Source: Marivivens sp. LCG002 | GTDB taxonomy: Bacteria > Pseudomonadota > Alphaproteobacteria > Rhodobacterales > Rhodobacteraceae | Assembly: GCF_030264275.1 (NCBI RefSeq) | Contig: NZ_CP127165.1 | Span: 1,786,001 to 1,850,000, forward strand | Reading direction: 5' to 3' | DNA: 64,000 nt | Shown here: piece by piece, positions 1 through 7,770 of the stretch | Layout of the letters: every line of letters begins with the position of its first letter | Position numbering within the stretch: position 1 is the stretch's first letter | Notes under the pieces: generated by a model | What the model was told of the DNA's origin: nothing | What the model saw: only the letters and a program-made list of their open reading frames with translations | Databases searched by the model: none | Program-made: the position numbers and the translations under genes

Positions 1-683
1 CGGTTCTTCGTCAGACCGTCAATGGCGTCGTTCAGTGTTCGCCTCGTTTCAGGACCACGTACAATCGCGTCAAACAAGTCTTCTATGCTCACTTCCACAT
101 GGTCATCCGGGTTGAAACGATCATCCAGTTTCAAAGTGGCTGATGAAACTTGGTTCTGGAACCAACGATTGTCCAAGACCTGTTCGCCAAACCAGTGTTC
201 GCAAAGCGGTCCATTGCCCTCTGCCATAAGCTTATCGGCGAGTGCCGTCATACCCCAAAGTTCGAACTCCAGAGTGATCGAAAGCTTGGCGGCATCGGCT
301 TTCCATTTGGCTACGTGGTCATCCCATTTCTTCTGCTGAGATTTACCTCTCGCCTTGGGCCCGCGATTGGGCGTCAGATCAAAGGGCAACGCGAAGATGT
401 ATTTGACCAGTTCAGGATGTGTGGCGAGAGCCTGCGTCACAGATTTGTCCATCTGTCGCCACTGGGCATCTTCTAGGCTGCTGAAGAACTTGGATTGGTA
501 TCCGACCTTCGAACCGTCATTGAGCAGCCACAAAGCTTCGACCCCGCCGTCACCGCCTCGCCCGTCGTTAGGTTGAAATTCGACGGCATCATCAACCTTT
601 TCTCGCCTTGCTAGAACTTTCAGCAAGTCCTCAAATGAGTCCGTTTGACCTCGCCCGAAGTCATTTATTTTACTAAAATCCAT
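1..683 (-). CDS. Anti-phage-type protein, N-terminal nuclease-like part (runs off left edge)
   Basis: An open frame reads leftward from an ATG at 683 to base 1 without a stop, giving 227 residues of a longer protein. The start MDFSKINDFGRG is followed by a PD-(D/E)XK-like pattern: E18 in SFEDLLKVL, D45 in GGDGGVE and Q63-x-K65 in GYQSKF, the E-D-QxK order seen in Mrr/Cap4-type nucleases. Further on, residues reading SVTQALATHPELVKY and FELWGMTALADKL match the N-terminal region I know from large NTPase-type phage-defence proteins, in which this domain precedes an ATPase or sensor domain. That downstream part lies outside the window, so the class (Avs-like, NACHT or other) cannot be named. The next gene on the same strand, a membrane-anchored NYN nuclease, is 222 bp upstream. 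Confidence 0.75.
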   Translation of the reverse strand, partial: MDFSKINDFGRGQTDSFEDLLKVLARREKVDDAVEFQPNDGRGGDGGVEALWLLNDGSKVGYQSKFFSSLEDAQWRQMDKSVTQALATHPELVKYIFALPFDLTPNRGPKARGKSQQKKWDDHVAKWKADAAKLSITLEFELWGMTALADKLMAEGNGPLCEHWFGEQVLDNRWFQNQVSSATLKLDDRFNPDDHVEVSIEDLFDAIVRGPETRRTLNDAIDGLTKN

Positions 684-782
684 ACACGCCCGCCCGAAAC
701 ACCGCTTCTAATCATCTTGGAATTGTATATCGCAACCAGCACGGAGAAATAAGTGCAATCGGGTTGTTTAATTAGGTGGCCT

Positions 783-817
783 CTATGCTGTGCAAACGAT
801 ACCGCAGTGCAGCATAG
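783..817. repeat. Inverted repeat upstream of the defence-type gene
   Basis: CTATGCTG (783-790) and CAGCATAG (810-817) are perfect 8-bp arms with a 19-bp spacer, about 100 bp upstream of the start at 683. It could be an operator or the end hairpin of the NYN gene (stop at 905); there is no clear T-run, so the role is open. Confidence 0.4.
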
Positions 818-904
818 AATAACTTCTTCAAAGTCCGCTTAGGGCCGGAAGCGACACGCCGGTTTGTATGCGAACTAATATTTCCCCGGCTTGCTAGTGC
901 GTCG

Positions 905-1507
905 TCAGAGATTGGCCGCACTTGGCGCACCTATCACCTTATTGGTCAGCGCAAAGTTCAACCAAAGTCGCCCAGCGCGATAGCCACCGCGCACGAGATG
1001 ACCCTCAACTGTTACTTCTGGATACTGGTCAATCCAGTCTCGGAAGCGATCGTTGGTCACGATCTTGGCCTTCTGGTCCCGAGCTGCAGCGAGTATGACC
1101 TGATCAGCGGGCGTCGCCTTTGGGACAACCATCACGCGGGCAACCGGTAAACTCAACATCGCGGCAAGTTCTGCCTCACCTTGGTAACGGCCACAAAACT
1201 TGTAGCCGACATTGGCGTCGAACACGACGCAAGGCGCATAACCCTCTGCGGTCAAAAACTCTATCGTTTCCTGGACAGTCGCAAGGTCAGGATCCCCACC
1301 CTTCCAATGCATGATGTTCGAGCCATCCAAGATGATCCAGCGTTTTTGGGAAAAAAGCGAGACGCCATAGCCGCTGAACCGCTTTAGGAGCAGCAACAGG
1401 CTCGCAACTACGCTCGGAAAACCGATCAATAGGAGGTCATCAAGGCCCGGGACAAGCAGTGCGGCACAAAAGACCAAGAGGGATAGAAAGAAAATAAGGA
1501 ACAACAT
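905..1507 (-). CDS. Membrane-anchored NYN/PIN-like ribonuclease domain protein
   Basis: About 200 residues. The first 50 or so are strongly hydrophobic (FLIFFLSLLVFCAALL, then SVVASLLLLL), giving one or two membrane helices. The rest is an NYN/Zc3h12a-type nuclease fold: acidic start motif ILDGSNIMHW, central VFDAN, then TPADQVILAAA and IVTNDRFRDW, which supply the acidic metal-binding residues of the family. The catalytic part should face the cytoplasm and cleave RNA. A longer frame begins with TTG at 1543, but the ATG at 1507 has AGGTGG nine bases ahead, so I use it. It lies upstream of, and on the same strand as, the nuclease-type defence gene; whether the two are linked is unknown. Confidence 0.75.
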   Translation of the reverse strand: MLFLIFFLSLLVFCAALLVPGLDDLLLIGFPSVVASLLLLLKRFSGYGVSLFSQKRWIILDGSNIMHWKGGDPDLATVQETIEFLTAEGYAPCVVFDANVGYKFCGRYQGEAELAAMLSLPVARVMVVPKATPADQVILAAARDQKAKIVTNDRFRDWIDQYPEVTVEGHLVRGGYRAGRLWLNFALTNKVIGAPSAANL

Positions 1508-1623
1508 AGACACCAACCACCTAAATATACTCACCAAAAACAACGTCAGCCTCGATTGCGCAATCGGTTTCTATTTAGCCCAGTTGGCCTCGCCCCCACT
1601 TAGAGCAATTGTTCCATTTGACG

Positions 1624-1651
1624 CAAAAAAGGGCGACCCGAAGGCCGCCCT
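1624..1651 (-). terminator. Rho-independent terminator
   Basis: On the minus strand AGGGCGGCC-TTCG-GGTCGCCCT forms a GC-rich stem followed by TTTTTT (1625-1630), 25 bp beyond the stop of the beta-barrel gene ending at 1677. Confidence 0.85.
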
Positions 1652-1676
1652 GTTACTCGTTACACTGGAGAAAGGT

Positions 1677-3320
1677 TCAGAAGCGTAATTCTGCCTGAAG
1701 GTTCAGACCGCGACGATTGACACCCCCGATGCGATCCAGACGGACGCTCGCATTGAGATTGGTTGAACCATCAATCGACGCTTGGTTGAGGCCAAGCTGA
1801 GCACCTGCACCGCAGTTCTTGGTCACGGCGCCCGCACCATAGTTGCGCTCACAAATGAGGCGAGGAGCAAAAGAAGCCGTAACCGGAGCCTCGCCAGAGC
1901 TTCCAAGCGAAATAGGAAAGAGGAACTCGGGCGTCGCAAGTAATTCAAGTGTATTTGTGTTACCGACAGATGTAGTGATGGAGGATGTTGCACCAGCAGC
2001 AGTTGAGCTTAGCGCCACAACACCGACCCAAGTCTGCATGAAGTTCAAGCTGACAGACGGACGGATTTTGTAAGACGCCTGATCAATAGAGCCACTGATC
2101 TGAGCACCAAGGCCAAAGCCAAGGGTATTGTAGCTGCCAGAAATGTCAGTGGTTCCATCGGTGATGTTCAGGTTATTCCGTGCCAAACCAAAGGAGCCGT
2201 AACCAGCAGCATAGAGGTTCTGACCCAGCGCTTTAACACCATATAGACCAGCGGATACGCCGTAACGGCTCTGGGTGCCAGTATAAGTGCTCGAGATCGT
2301 CGAGTTATTAAACTCAGCACCAACGAAGTAGGCAAGCATAGCATCATCACCAGCGGCCCGTTCCCATGCCAAGCGTGTATTGAAGTTCAAGGTCGTGCCC
2401 GAGCCAGGCTCGTGCTGGACATCGAACTCACCAAAGGTCACACGGCGAAACGTGCCGTCAGAGGTGCTTCCACCAAAGACACCATTAAGGCTAAGTCCAT
2501 CACCATCGTTGATCGGCACAATATTTGGCTCAATTCTGAAAGAACTCATGCCACTTGAAGACACTGACTCAGCAAGGGGAATGCCGCGCTCACGGTCGGC
2601 GATAAATCGGCCGAGACCCTGCGAGACCATTTTGTTGTTCGCATTGATCGCACCACGGGTCACACGAGCAACGTCAGACTGAATGATCGTCGCCGAGGCT
2701 GCCGCGACTGAACTTGTTGCAACCTGCAACGCGGCTGACGCTGCTCCTTTTCCCGCAGCATTCACGGCACGCAATTTGATGGAGTAGTTGGTTCCACTTG
2801 ATAGACCGCTAATCACAATAGGGCTCATCGCTCTTGAGGCACTCACCCACACCCCATCATCAAGCTGGTATTCATAATCAGTGACCTGAGCACTTCCATC
2901 GTTCGATGGCGCGGCGAATGCCAAAGAAACTTGGTAGGGCTCTGGGGTTGCAACTACGGACATCGGGGCCGTTGGTGTCATGATGTAAGTAAACTCAGAC
3001 GCATCAAATGCATTGGCATTTGCCCCTACATTGGGGTTGGTAAGCTTCAAAGACACCACACCTTGCCGCCCCGCTGGGCTTGTTGCCGTCACAGTGCCAA
3101 AGCTCGCGGAAACATTGGTCGCAGCAACGTTATCAAAACTCACAGTTACACAGCCAAGCGAGGTGCCCGAAATTGTCACAACAGTGCCGCCTGTTATCAA
3201 GCCAGATGAGGGACTAATGGATGTGATTGTCGGTGGGTTGTTCCCGTTGCAAGACGCGAATGCGACTTGTGCGGCCATGATGGTCACCAACGAAAAACCG
3301 AAAACCGAAGAGAATTTCAA
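1677..3320 (-). CDS. Exported beta-barrel protein with IPT/TIG and fibronectin type III modules
   Basis: 547 residues starting at TTG 3320; an in-frame TAG lies just upstream and GGAG stands seven bases before the TTG, so this start is well supported. Residues 1-22 are a Sec signal peptide ending AFA-SC. Residues about 28-112 form an IPT/TIG domain (ITSISPSSGLITGGTVVTI), about 116-205 a fibronectin III domain (APSNDGSAQVTDYEYQLDDG). From about 215 to the end there are amphipathic strands finishing in LQAELRF, the terminal Phe typical of outer-membrane barrels. The barrel resembles that of the protein at 58391-61987, for example WERAAGDDAMLAYFVGAEF against WERLVSEDEVRGKFLGGYF. Likely a surface protein with a short exposed head; its ligand is unknown. 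A terminator follows. Confidence 0.8.
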   Translation of the reverse strand: MKFSSVFGFSLVTIMAAQVAFASCNGNNPPTITSISPSSGLITGGTVVTISGTSLGCVTVSFDNVAATNVSASFGTVTATSPAGRQGVVSLKLTNPNVGANANAFDASEFTYIMTPTAPMSVVATPEPYQVSLAFAAPSNDGSAQVTDYEYQLDDGVWVSASRAMSPIVISGLSSGTNYSIKLRAVNAAGKGAASAALQVATSSVAAASATIIQSDVARVTRGAINANNKMVSQGLGRFIADRERGIPLAESVSSSGMSSFRIEPNIVPINDGDGLSLNGVFGGSTSDGTFRRVTFGEFDVQHEPGSGTTLNFNTRLAWERAAGDDAMLAYFVGAEFNNSTISSTYTGTQSRYGVSAGLYGVKALGQNLYAAGYGSFGLARNNLNITDGTTDISGSYNTLGFGLGAQISGSIDQASYKIRPSVSLNFMQTWVGVVALSSTAAGATSSITTSVGNTNTLELLATPEFLFPISLGSSGEAPVTASFAPRLICERNYGAGAVTKNCGAGAQLGLNQASIDGSTNLNASVRLDRIGGVNRRGLNLQAELRF

Positions 3321-3392
3321 CCCATCTCTCCACTACGAATGAAGCCTTCGCGTATCAACGTCATGATGAACCCCAAGTGGTTACCTAGCATG

Positions 3393-3656
3393 TTACTGGG
3401 CAGCTAGAGTTTTCGGCTTCTTCGTTCTTGTCGCGATATACTCGAAGAGTTTTTCGTTTGGTCTCTCGCAACGTCTTTGCGTGAGAAGAATAAAGCCGGC
3501 TTCATAGAGGTCCAAAGCTTCTCGTTTCAAGGGAGTGTATTCACCTTGCGGCTTTCTCATGTAAACCATGCGCTCCCCTGCTGCCGCTTCCAACACATAA
3601 CTGGCAAACTCGGAGGGAGACATCTTAGCGACGTCGACAGGTGATAATTTACTCAT
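3393..3656 (-). CDS. Small protein of unknown function (87 aa)
   Basis: A complete frame from ATG 3656. The protein is soluble and charged, with a basic C-terminus (ATRTKKPKTLAAQ) and no signal peptide or membrane segment. Residues 9-50 look helical (PSEFASYVLEAAAGERMVYM). I do not recognise a family. It stands alone between the beta-barrel gene and the ribbon-helix-helix gene, on the same strand as both. The ribosome-binding site is weak. Confidence 0.55.
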   Translation of the reverse strand: MSKLSPVDVAKMSPSEFASYVLEAAAGERMVYMRKPQGEYTPLKREALDLYEAGFILLTQRRCERPNEKLFEYIATRTKKPKTLAAQ

Positions 3657-3876
3657 GCTTTCGTCACTCGATACCTAATGCGCGGCGAGCCTACGGCACA
3701 TTATCCAAGTGAGACTAGATATACTGAGGAGATAGGTCTGATTGCAGGAGGCTATGCTTTACCTGCCCTAAACTATAGCCTCACGTGTTACAGGTTCAGA
3801 AGGCAAAGGAGCTGCCCCAAGGCTTTCATCTCCAATCGACGCAAAATCTAGCGCGATGTCATTTCTGTGCAGGCAC

Positions 3877-4050
3877 TCAGGATTGGTCAGCTTCTTTCAA
3901 AGCTTTGGCAAGGAGGCGACGCACCATTTCAGGACGCGTAGGTAGATCTGGCTCAACGCGGCGCGCGTCATCGATCTGAGCGAGCATGTCACGCGTAATC
4001 CGAAGGGTCATGGATTCAGTGTCACGCGGGGGTCTGCCTGGTTTTGCCAT
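3877..4050 (-). CDS. Ribbon-helix-helix DNA-binding protein (57 aa)
   Basis: A short minus-strand gene from ATG 4050 to TGA 3877. The sequence begins MAKPGRPPRDTESMTLRIT, a basic arm followed by a beta-strand (SMTLRIT) and two helices (RDMLAQIDDARR and TRPEMVRRLLAKAL): the layout of MetJ/Arc-type ribbon-helix-helix repressors. A perfect inverted repeat lies 20 bp upstream of its start, between it and a divergent gene, so autoregulation and control of that gene are likely. Such proteins are common antitoxins or plasmid/island regulators; no toxin partner is recognised next to it, although the divergent 174-residue protein is a candidate. Confidence 0.8.
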   Translation of the reverse strand: MAKPGRPPRDTESMTLRITRDMLAQIDDARRVEPDLPTRPEMVRRLLAKALKEADQS

Positions 4051-4069
4051 TTAATCTCACCAATCGGAT

Positions 4070-4099
4070 AACTTATTTGTTGACGTCATCAAATAAGTT
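4070..4099. promoter_or_regulatory. Operator-like perfect inverted repeat
   Basis: AACTTATTTG (4070-4079) and CAAATAAGTT (4090-4099) are perfect 10-bp arms around TTGACGTCAT, which itself contains the palindrome TGACGTCA. It sits in the divergent promoter region of the ribbon-helix-helix gene (start 4050) and the gene starting at 4180, an ideal place for a dimeric repressor site. Confidence 0.75.
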
Positions 4100-4179
4100 T
4101 GCTAGATATAAGCAACGGAAGCAAGAGCGGCAACTCCTGCTTCCGTCTAAACACAACGATCAAGCGAAGGATGATCATC

Positions 4180-4704
4180 ATGTCTAATTACACCCCTATC
4201 ACGCCCAATACTCCGGCAAAAGTCCCCCCTCACGTCTTCAATCTGCGTGCTGAGTTTCTTTATGTCCTCGCGGCATTCGAGAATGGCCTTTACTTTCTCG
4301 ATCATTGGGACAGCTCTCGTATGAGCGAGAACCCCGACGACGAGCTGTTGGAGACCGCGTGCTGCCACTTTGATATTGTCGTCGCTTTCGCAAATAAATC
4401 ACGGCATTACTCGGCACTCTTCCCTGACGCGCCGAATTTCTTCCATGAAAGCATCATTGCGCTCGCGGCTTCGACCGAACAGCGCACGTTTCGTGACATG
4501 CTTGCTCTGGCCAAGTCGGTCGAAGGGAAGCTCGCGGACATTGCCACGGCATCTGGACACGAGGACAAGGCCTTGCGTCCCTTTTTGGATAAAGTCATCC
4601 AGCTCATCGAGCGGCGTGCTGGCGTGGAGGTATTGATCTCGACCACGACGCGTATGATCGAGTGTGGCGGCGGATTTCCTAAAACGGGTGCGGCGCTTCA
4701 CTAA
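4180..4704 (+). CDS. Unknown island protein (174 aa)
   Basis: The frame is open from 4099, but GAAGGA at 4166-4171 stands eight bases before the ATG at 4180, giving MSNYTPITPNTPAKV. The protein is soluble and mostly helical: a long amphipathic stretch over residues 20-70 (FNLRAEFLYVLAAFENGLYF) and another over 95-145. It ends with a Gly-rich tail (RMIECGGGFPKTGAALH). No family is recognised. It is divergent from the ribbon-helix-helix gene and shares the inverted repeat with it, so the two are probably coregulated; a toxin role is possible but nothing in the sequence proves it. Confidence 0.6.
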   Translation: MSNYTPITPNTPAKVPPHVFNLRAEFLYVLAAFENGLYFLDHWDSSRMSENPDDELLETACCHFDIVVAFANKSRHYSALFPDAPNFFHESIIALAASTEQRTFRDMLALAKSVEGKLADIATASGHEDKALRPFLDKVIQLIERRAGVEVLISTTTRMIECGGGFPKTGAALH

Positions 4705-4822
4705 AAGCGAAGCGCCTCGGCGTTCACCGCAACCTGTGAGCGCGTCCCCTTCCCCCTGACCCGAAAAGCCCGCGAGCGGACCGTCTCGCGTCCCTTCCGA
4801 GGATTCCCGAACAACATCCTGC

Positions 4823-4871
4823 GCGGCTCTGGGGAGCCGCCTGCACCTTTGACCTGCTCGGACGTCCGAGC
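4823..4871. repeat. Two palindromes in the leader of the gene at 4901
   Basis: GCGGCTC-TGGG-GAGCCGC (4823-4840) is a tight hairpin, and GCTCGGACGTCCGAGC (4856-4871) is a perfect 16-bp palindrome. Both lie in the 196-bp space between the 174-aa gene and the GTG start at 4901. Neither has a T-run, so they are more likely operators or leader structures than terminators. Confidence 0.55.
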
Positions 4872-4900
4872 GGGGCCTTCAGATATTCAAGGATAACACC

Positions 4901-5704
4901 GTGACCGAAAAGAATTTAGCGCCCCATCACCCCTTCAAGCTTTCAACACACACCCTAGACCTTATTCTCAATGTGACGCAGCTCATGATCAAATGTGCGA
5001 CTTATAAGGACGGCATCACAGTCGCAGAAATGCTGAAGCTCGATAAAACCGAATTGGAAGCCTTTCATCAACCGAGGAAAGATCGTTATGACGCATGCAT
5101 CTGCTTCAAATTTGCAGCTCCGCTTGCAGTAGCCATCACCCTGTGCCGCACGTTTCCGAACCCCGCATGGTGGTCAAAGGCTCAGCACTCAAAGGAGCCT
5201 GTTTTTATTGATCCACAAAATATTGTCGATTTTCTGTCACCGAGCTTGCCGCATTTCTCGGACATGTTTGCGCTCATTATGATGTGCCATGGGCTGAAAG
5301 TGACCGAGGAGATGACCCCGAAGGTCACCACTTTTGACTTATTGAGCTACTTTACGTCTTACCAGTTGCAAAAAGCTTACGATGCATTTCCCTCGAAGGT
5401 CGCGGCACATAGTCAGAGCTTGGGCGGCTCCTTTGCCTTCATGCATTCGAAGGTATTTTACATTCTTGATACACCTAAGCCCGCTTATGAGCTCCATGCG
5501 CTGCAACCTATGGACAGACTTACAATCGGCATCTTGCTCTATCGATTGTTTCCGAGGGCCTTCGACTTTGAATGGATCGCAAAACTCCCTCCGGACGTGG
5601 CCTTTCACCGTATCTCGTCAGGAGAGCTCATGACAGCACTCAGAGCGGAAACTCCCGAAGAGGCGATTGACGTGCTGCAGCTTTACGCGCGCCGCATCCT
5701 TTGA
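4901..5704 (+). CDS. Unknown island protein (267 aa)
   Basis: Starts with GTG at 4901, preceded by AAGGA at seven bases. The protein is soluble; residues 1-60 look helical and polar, and the centre carries hydrophobic helices (FAAPLAVAITLCRTF; SDMFALIMMCHGLKV). There is no signal peptide, zinc motif or nucleotide-binding motif I can name. It follows the 174-aa unknown on the same strand with a palindrome-rich gap. Its lack of family features next to a recombinase gene suggests an accessory-island gene. Confidence 0.6.
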   Translation: MTEKNLAPHHPFKLSTHTLDLILNVTQLMIKCATYKDGITVAEMLKLDKTELEAFHQPRKDRYDACICFKFAAPLAVAITLCRTFPNPAWWSKAQHSKEPVFIDPQNIVDFLSPSLPHFSDMFALIMMCHGLKVTEEMTPKVTTFDLLSYFTSYQLQKAYDAFPSKVAAHSQSLGGSFAFMHSKVFYILDTPKPAYELHALQPMDRLTIGILLYRLFPRAFDFEWIAKLPPDVAFHRISSGELMTALRAETPEEAIDVLQLYARRIL

Positions 5705-5733
5705 CTTGGAACTCGTCGAAGGGCGGTGGAAAC

Positions 5734-5761
5734 CGAGGGCCTCGAGCAATTGGGGCCCTCG
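5734..5761 (+). terminator. Hairpin after the 267-aa gene
   Basis: CGAGGGCC (5734-5741) and GGCCCTCG (5754-5761) form a strong stem with a 12-base loop 30 bp beyond the stop. No T-run follows directly, although a run of nine T lies near 5818. Probably an end hairpin rather than a textbook intrinsic terminator. Confidence 0.5.
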
Positions 5762-6251
5762 GAGAGTTTGAGCGGTTTGCCAATACCTCAGGTATGAATT
5801 GCGACCTTACGAGGCTTTTTTTTTGCGACCCCCTCAACGTTACTTGGACATTTTTGTGGGGGATCCATGTGGGTGAAGGCGGCCCACCTGAAGCCTCGGT
5901 CAAACCTGCAAGCGCGCCAGGAGAAAGCCCTTCGGGCTCCCCTCCCCGCGCCCTGCCATCTCTGCCATCTATTCTAAGACCTTTCGCCGAGACCAAAGCG
6001 GAGGCGCGGCGCGCAGAGCGCCGCCTCCAATCACAGAACCCTCAGACAAAGCGCCGATAACCCTGAACGCGTTTCTCGTTCAGAGTGAGGGTTAGACTTT
6101 GACATAAGAGCGGCCCCGAAGCCTTGATCAGGACAAACACGACCTAAGGGCCTACGCGGAACGCGCACTCAGATTTGGATAAATGAGCGCAGGAGAGATG
6201 CCTGAGAAGGAAGTCAGGTGCAGACGCCACAAAGAGAGGGTTTGCGAGCCC
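5762..6251. other. Non-coding stretch in the island
   Basis: About 490 bp with no convincing gene on either strand: overlapping frames of 100-120 residues have arginine/proline-rich compositions typical of shadows and no ribosome sites. It holds the small palindrome ATACCT-C-AGGTAT at 5783-5795 and a T-run near 5818. Nothing else is seen. Confidence 0.5.
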
Positions 6252-7589
6252 TTATGGGGGCGGCCTTGCGGGAAGGCCTCGCTCTTTCGGGAGGCGCCCC
6301 GCAACGAGGCTCCGATGGGTATGCGAGCAAGGCGGCTCGAGGATCGCGGGTGCTCCGGTCAACCAACATCGAAGTTGACAGATCATGTTACCGCAGCAGG
6401 ATACTTTCGGGGATTGAACCTCGTGGACCCTCCGCATCAGCATAAACCGGATATGGCGCGCATGTGGACCTTGTTTGGCTCTCTTCGAGCGCGCCCGCTT
6501 TAGCTCTCGAGGACACGGACACCATGCACTTTGTCGCCTCATGCCCCTGCTGCCCGCGGCCTGTAGGACGTGAGATTGGACCCAAGGAGCAAGGTCGACC
6601 CCAAGCACCCAAGTATCGGCGTCTGCCTCAGACTTGGTGTCGAGGCGTGTGTTTCCCATCCAATCGAACGGCATAACCCGATCTGTTCTGGCCTCCTCCC
6701 CGAGACATGTCTTGCTCATTTCAGCGGCTGAGGTGGGCTGATCGGGATCGGTGGAGGGCGCAGGATCGAGCGGATCTTGCGCGTTTTGCTCGGGTTGCTC
6801 AGAGCAGGGATCTTTGACGGTCAGCGCCGCCAAACGGCTTTGATACTCCCTCTTGTCGATGAGCCCAACGCAGAGTGTCTGATCACGCCCAATAGGAATT
6901 GGACGCATCTCATCTCGCTCGAGCTGCTGCTTGACTTTAGCCAAGCGTTCCCCCGACTTCGAAAGTTTGCGTCCGAATGTGGCCTTATCATAGGCGACGA
7001 GGGCGTCGTCGCCCCACCCTGCAAGAGCAGCCATTTCACTCGGGTCATAAACGAGCCCGTAGAGATCGACGAGCGTTCGGGCCACCAAGACCTTGCAGTC
7101 ATGCGTCTCGATCCGCGCCTCGATCTCTTTCGCCATTGCGACGGCCTGATCAGGATCTCTCAGATCGCCCTTCGGCTGGAAGACGATTGCATAACCGAGG
7201 CAGCAAAGCCCCTCGGTCTCTTGCGGGATCACTTTGTAGCGGCAGTAGACAAAGTCACATTTCTCGGTCAACGCCGCGATGATCTTATCCGCACCGCGCC
7301 GATAGAAAGCGATTTCCGGTGTGACTTCGGACGTCTCCACCGGTGGCTTCGCCGCACTCTTGACCACGATCGCCAAGGCATCGCTTCTCTCTTCTCCCGC
7401 AATGGCAAGCCCGACATACGCAAATGCGTCTTGCATCGACCGCGTTGAATAGTCCGGCAAACATCTTGACGAGAGCCCCTGCTCAGGAACTGACTTCCCC
7501 CTGCTGCGGCGGTCTGCTTCAAGAACCTCACGCATACGAGGCTCCTTTCGCATCCATGTCGTCATCGGATTTTCGGGGGCTTGGGTCAT
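6252..7589 (-). CDS. Unknown island protein (445 aa)
   Basis: A long frame whose ATG at 7589 has AAGGAG seven bases ahead. Residues 1-265 look like a real folded protein with alternating strands and helices (FAYVGLAIAGEERSDALAIVV, CDFVYCRYKVIPQETEG, VLVARTLVDLYGLVY). Residues about 265-310 are a Pro/Asp/Gln linker (DPLDPAPSTDPDQPTSAAE). The last 120 residues are Arg/Cys/Pro-rich and may be read-through of a decayed 3' end, so the true or ancestral C-terminus could be earlier. No family is recognised. The repeated pattern near 40-180 is reminiscent of a nucleic-acid or replication protein, but that is a guess. It faces away from the recombinase gene. Confidence 0.5.
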   Translation of the reverse strand: MTQAPENPMTTWMRKEPRMREVLEADRRSRGKSVPEQGLSSRCLPDYSTRSMQDAFAYVGLAIAGEERSDALAIVVKSAAKPPVETSEVTPEIAFYRRGADKIIAALTEKCDFVYCRYKVIPQETEGLCCLGYAIVFQPKGDLRDPDQAVAMAKEIEARIETHDCKVLVARTLVDLYGLVYDPSEMAALAGWGDDALVAYDKATFGRKLSKSGERLAKVKQQLERDEMRPIPIGRDQTLCVGLIDKREYQSRLAALTVKDPCSEQPEQNAQDPLDPAPSTDPDQPTSAAEMSKTCLGEEARTDRVMPFDWMGNTRLDTKSEADADTWVLGVDLAPWVQSHVLQAAGSRGMRRQSAWCPCPRELKRARSKRAKQGPHARHIRFMLMRRVHEVQSPKVSCCGNMICQLRCWLTGAPAILEPPCSHTHRSLVAGRLPKERGLPARPPP

Positions 7590-7770
7590 CACAATTCTCC
7601 TTCAGCAGTGCTTGCGAGAAAGATGAGCCGCCTCACGCAAGAAAGAGCAGGAAAAATAATTTAAATTAAATCAGTAGGCTGGAGCTGGGATTTTAGATTC
7701 AAGGCTCTCATCAAGGGCAGTCTCTTGCATGCCTGAACTCAGATGCTTTCCAGATCAACTGGAGCATCCC

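Noticed and set aside
5701-6060. Overlapping 118-119-residue frames on both strands
   Set aside because: Low-complexity Arg/Pro composition and no ribosome sites; regarded as shadows in a non-coding stretch.
6400-6440. A T-arm-like segment (GGTTCAATCCCC on the minus strand) suggesting a tRNA end near the island
   Set aside because: Flanking sequence does not pair into acceptor, D or anticodon stems, so it is not a tRNA.
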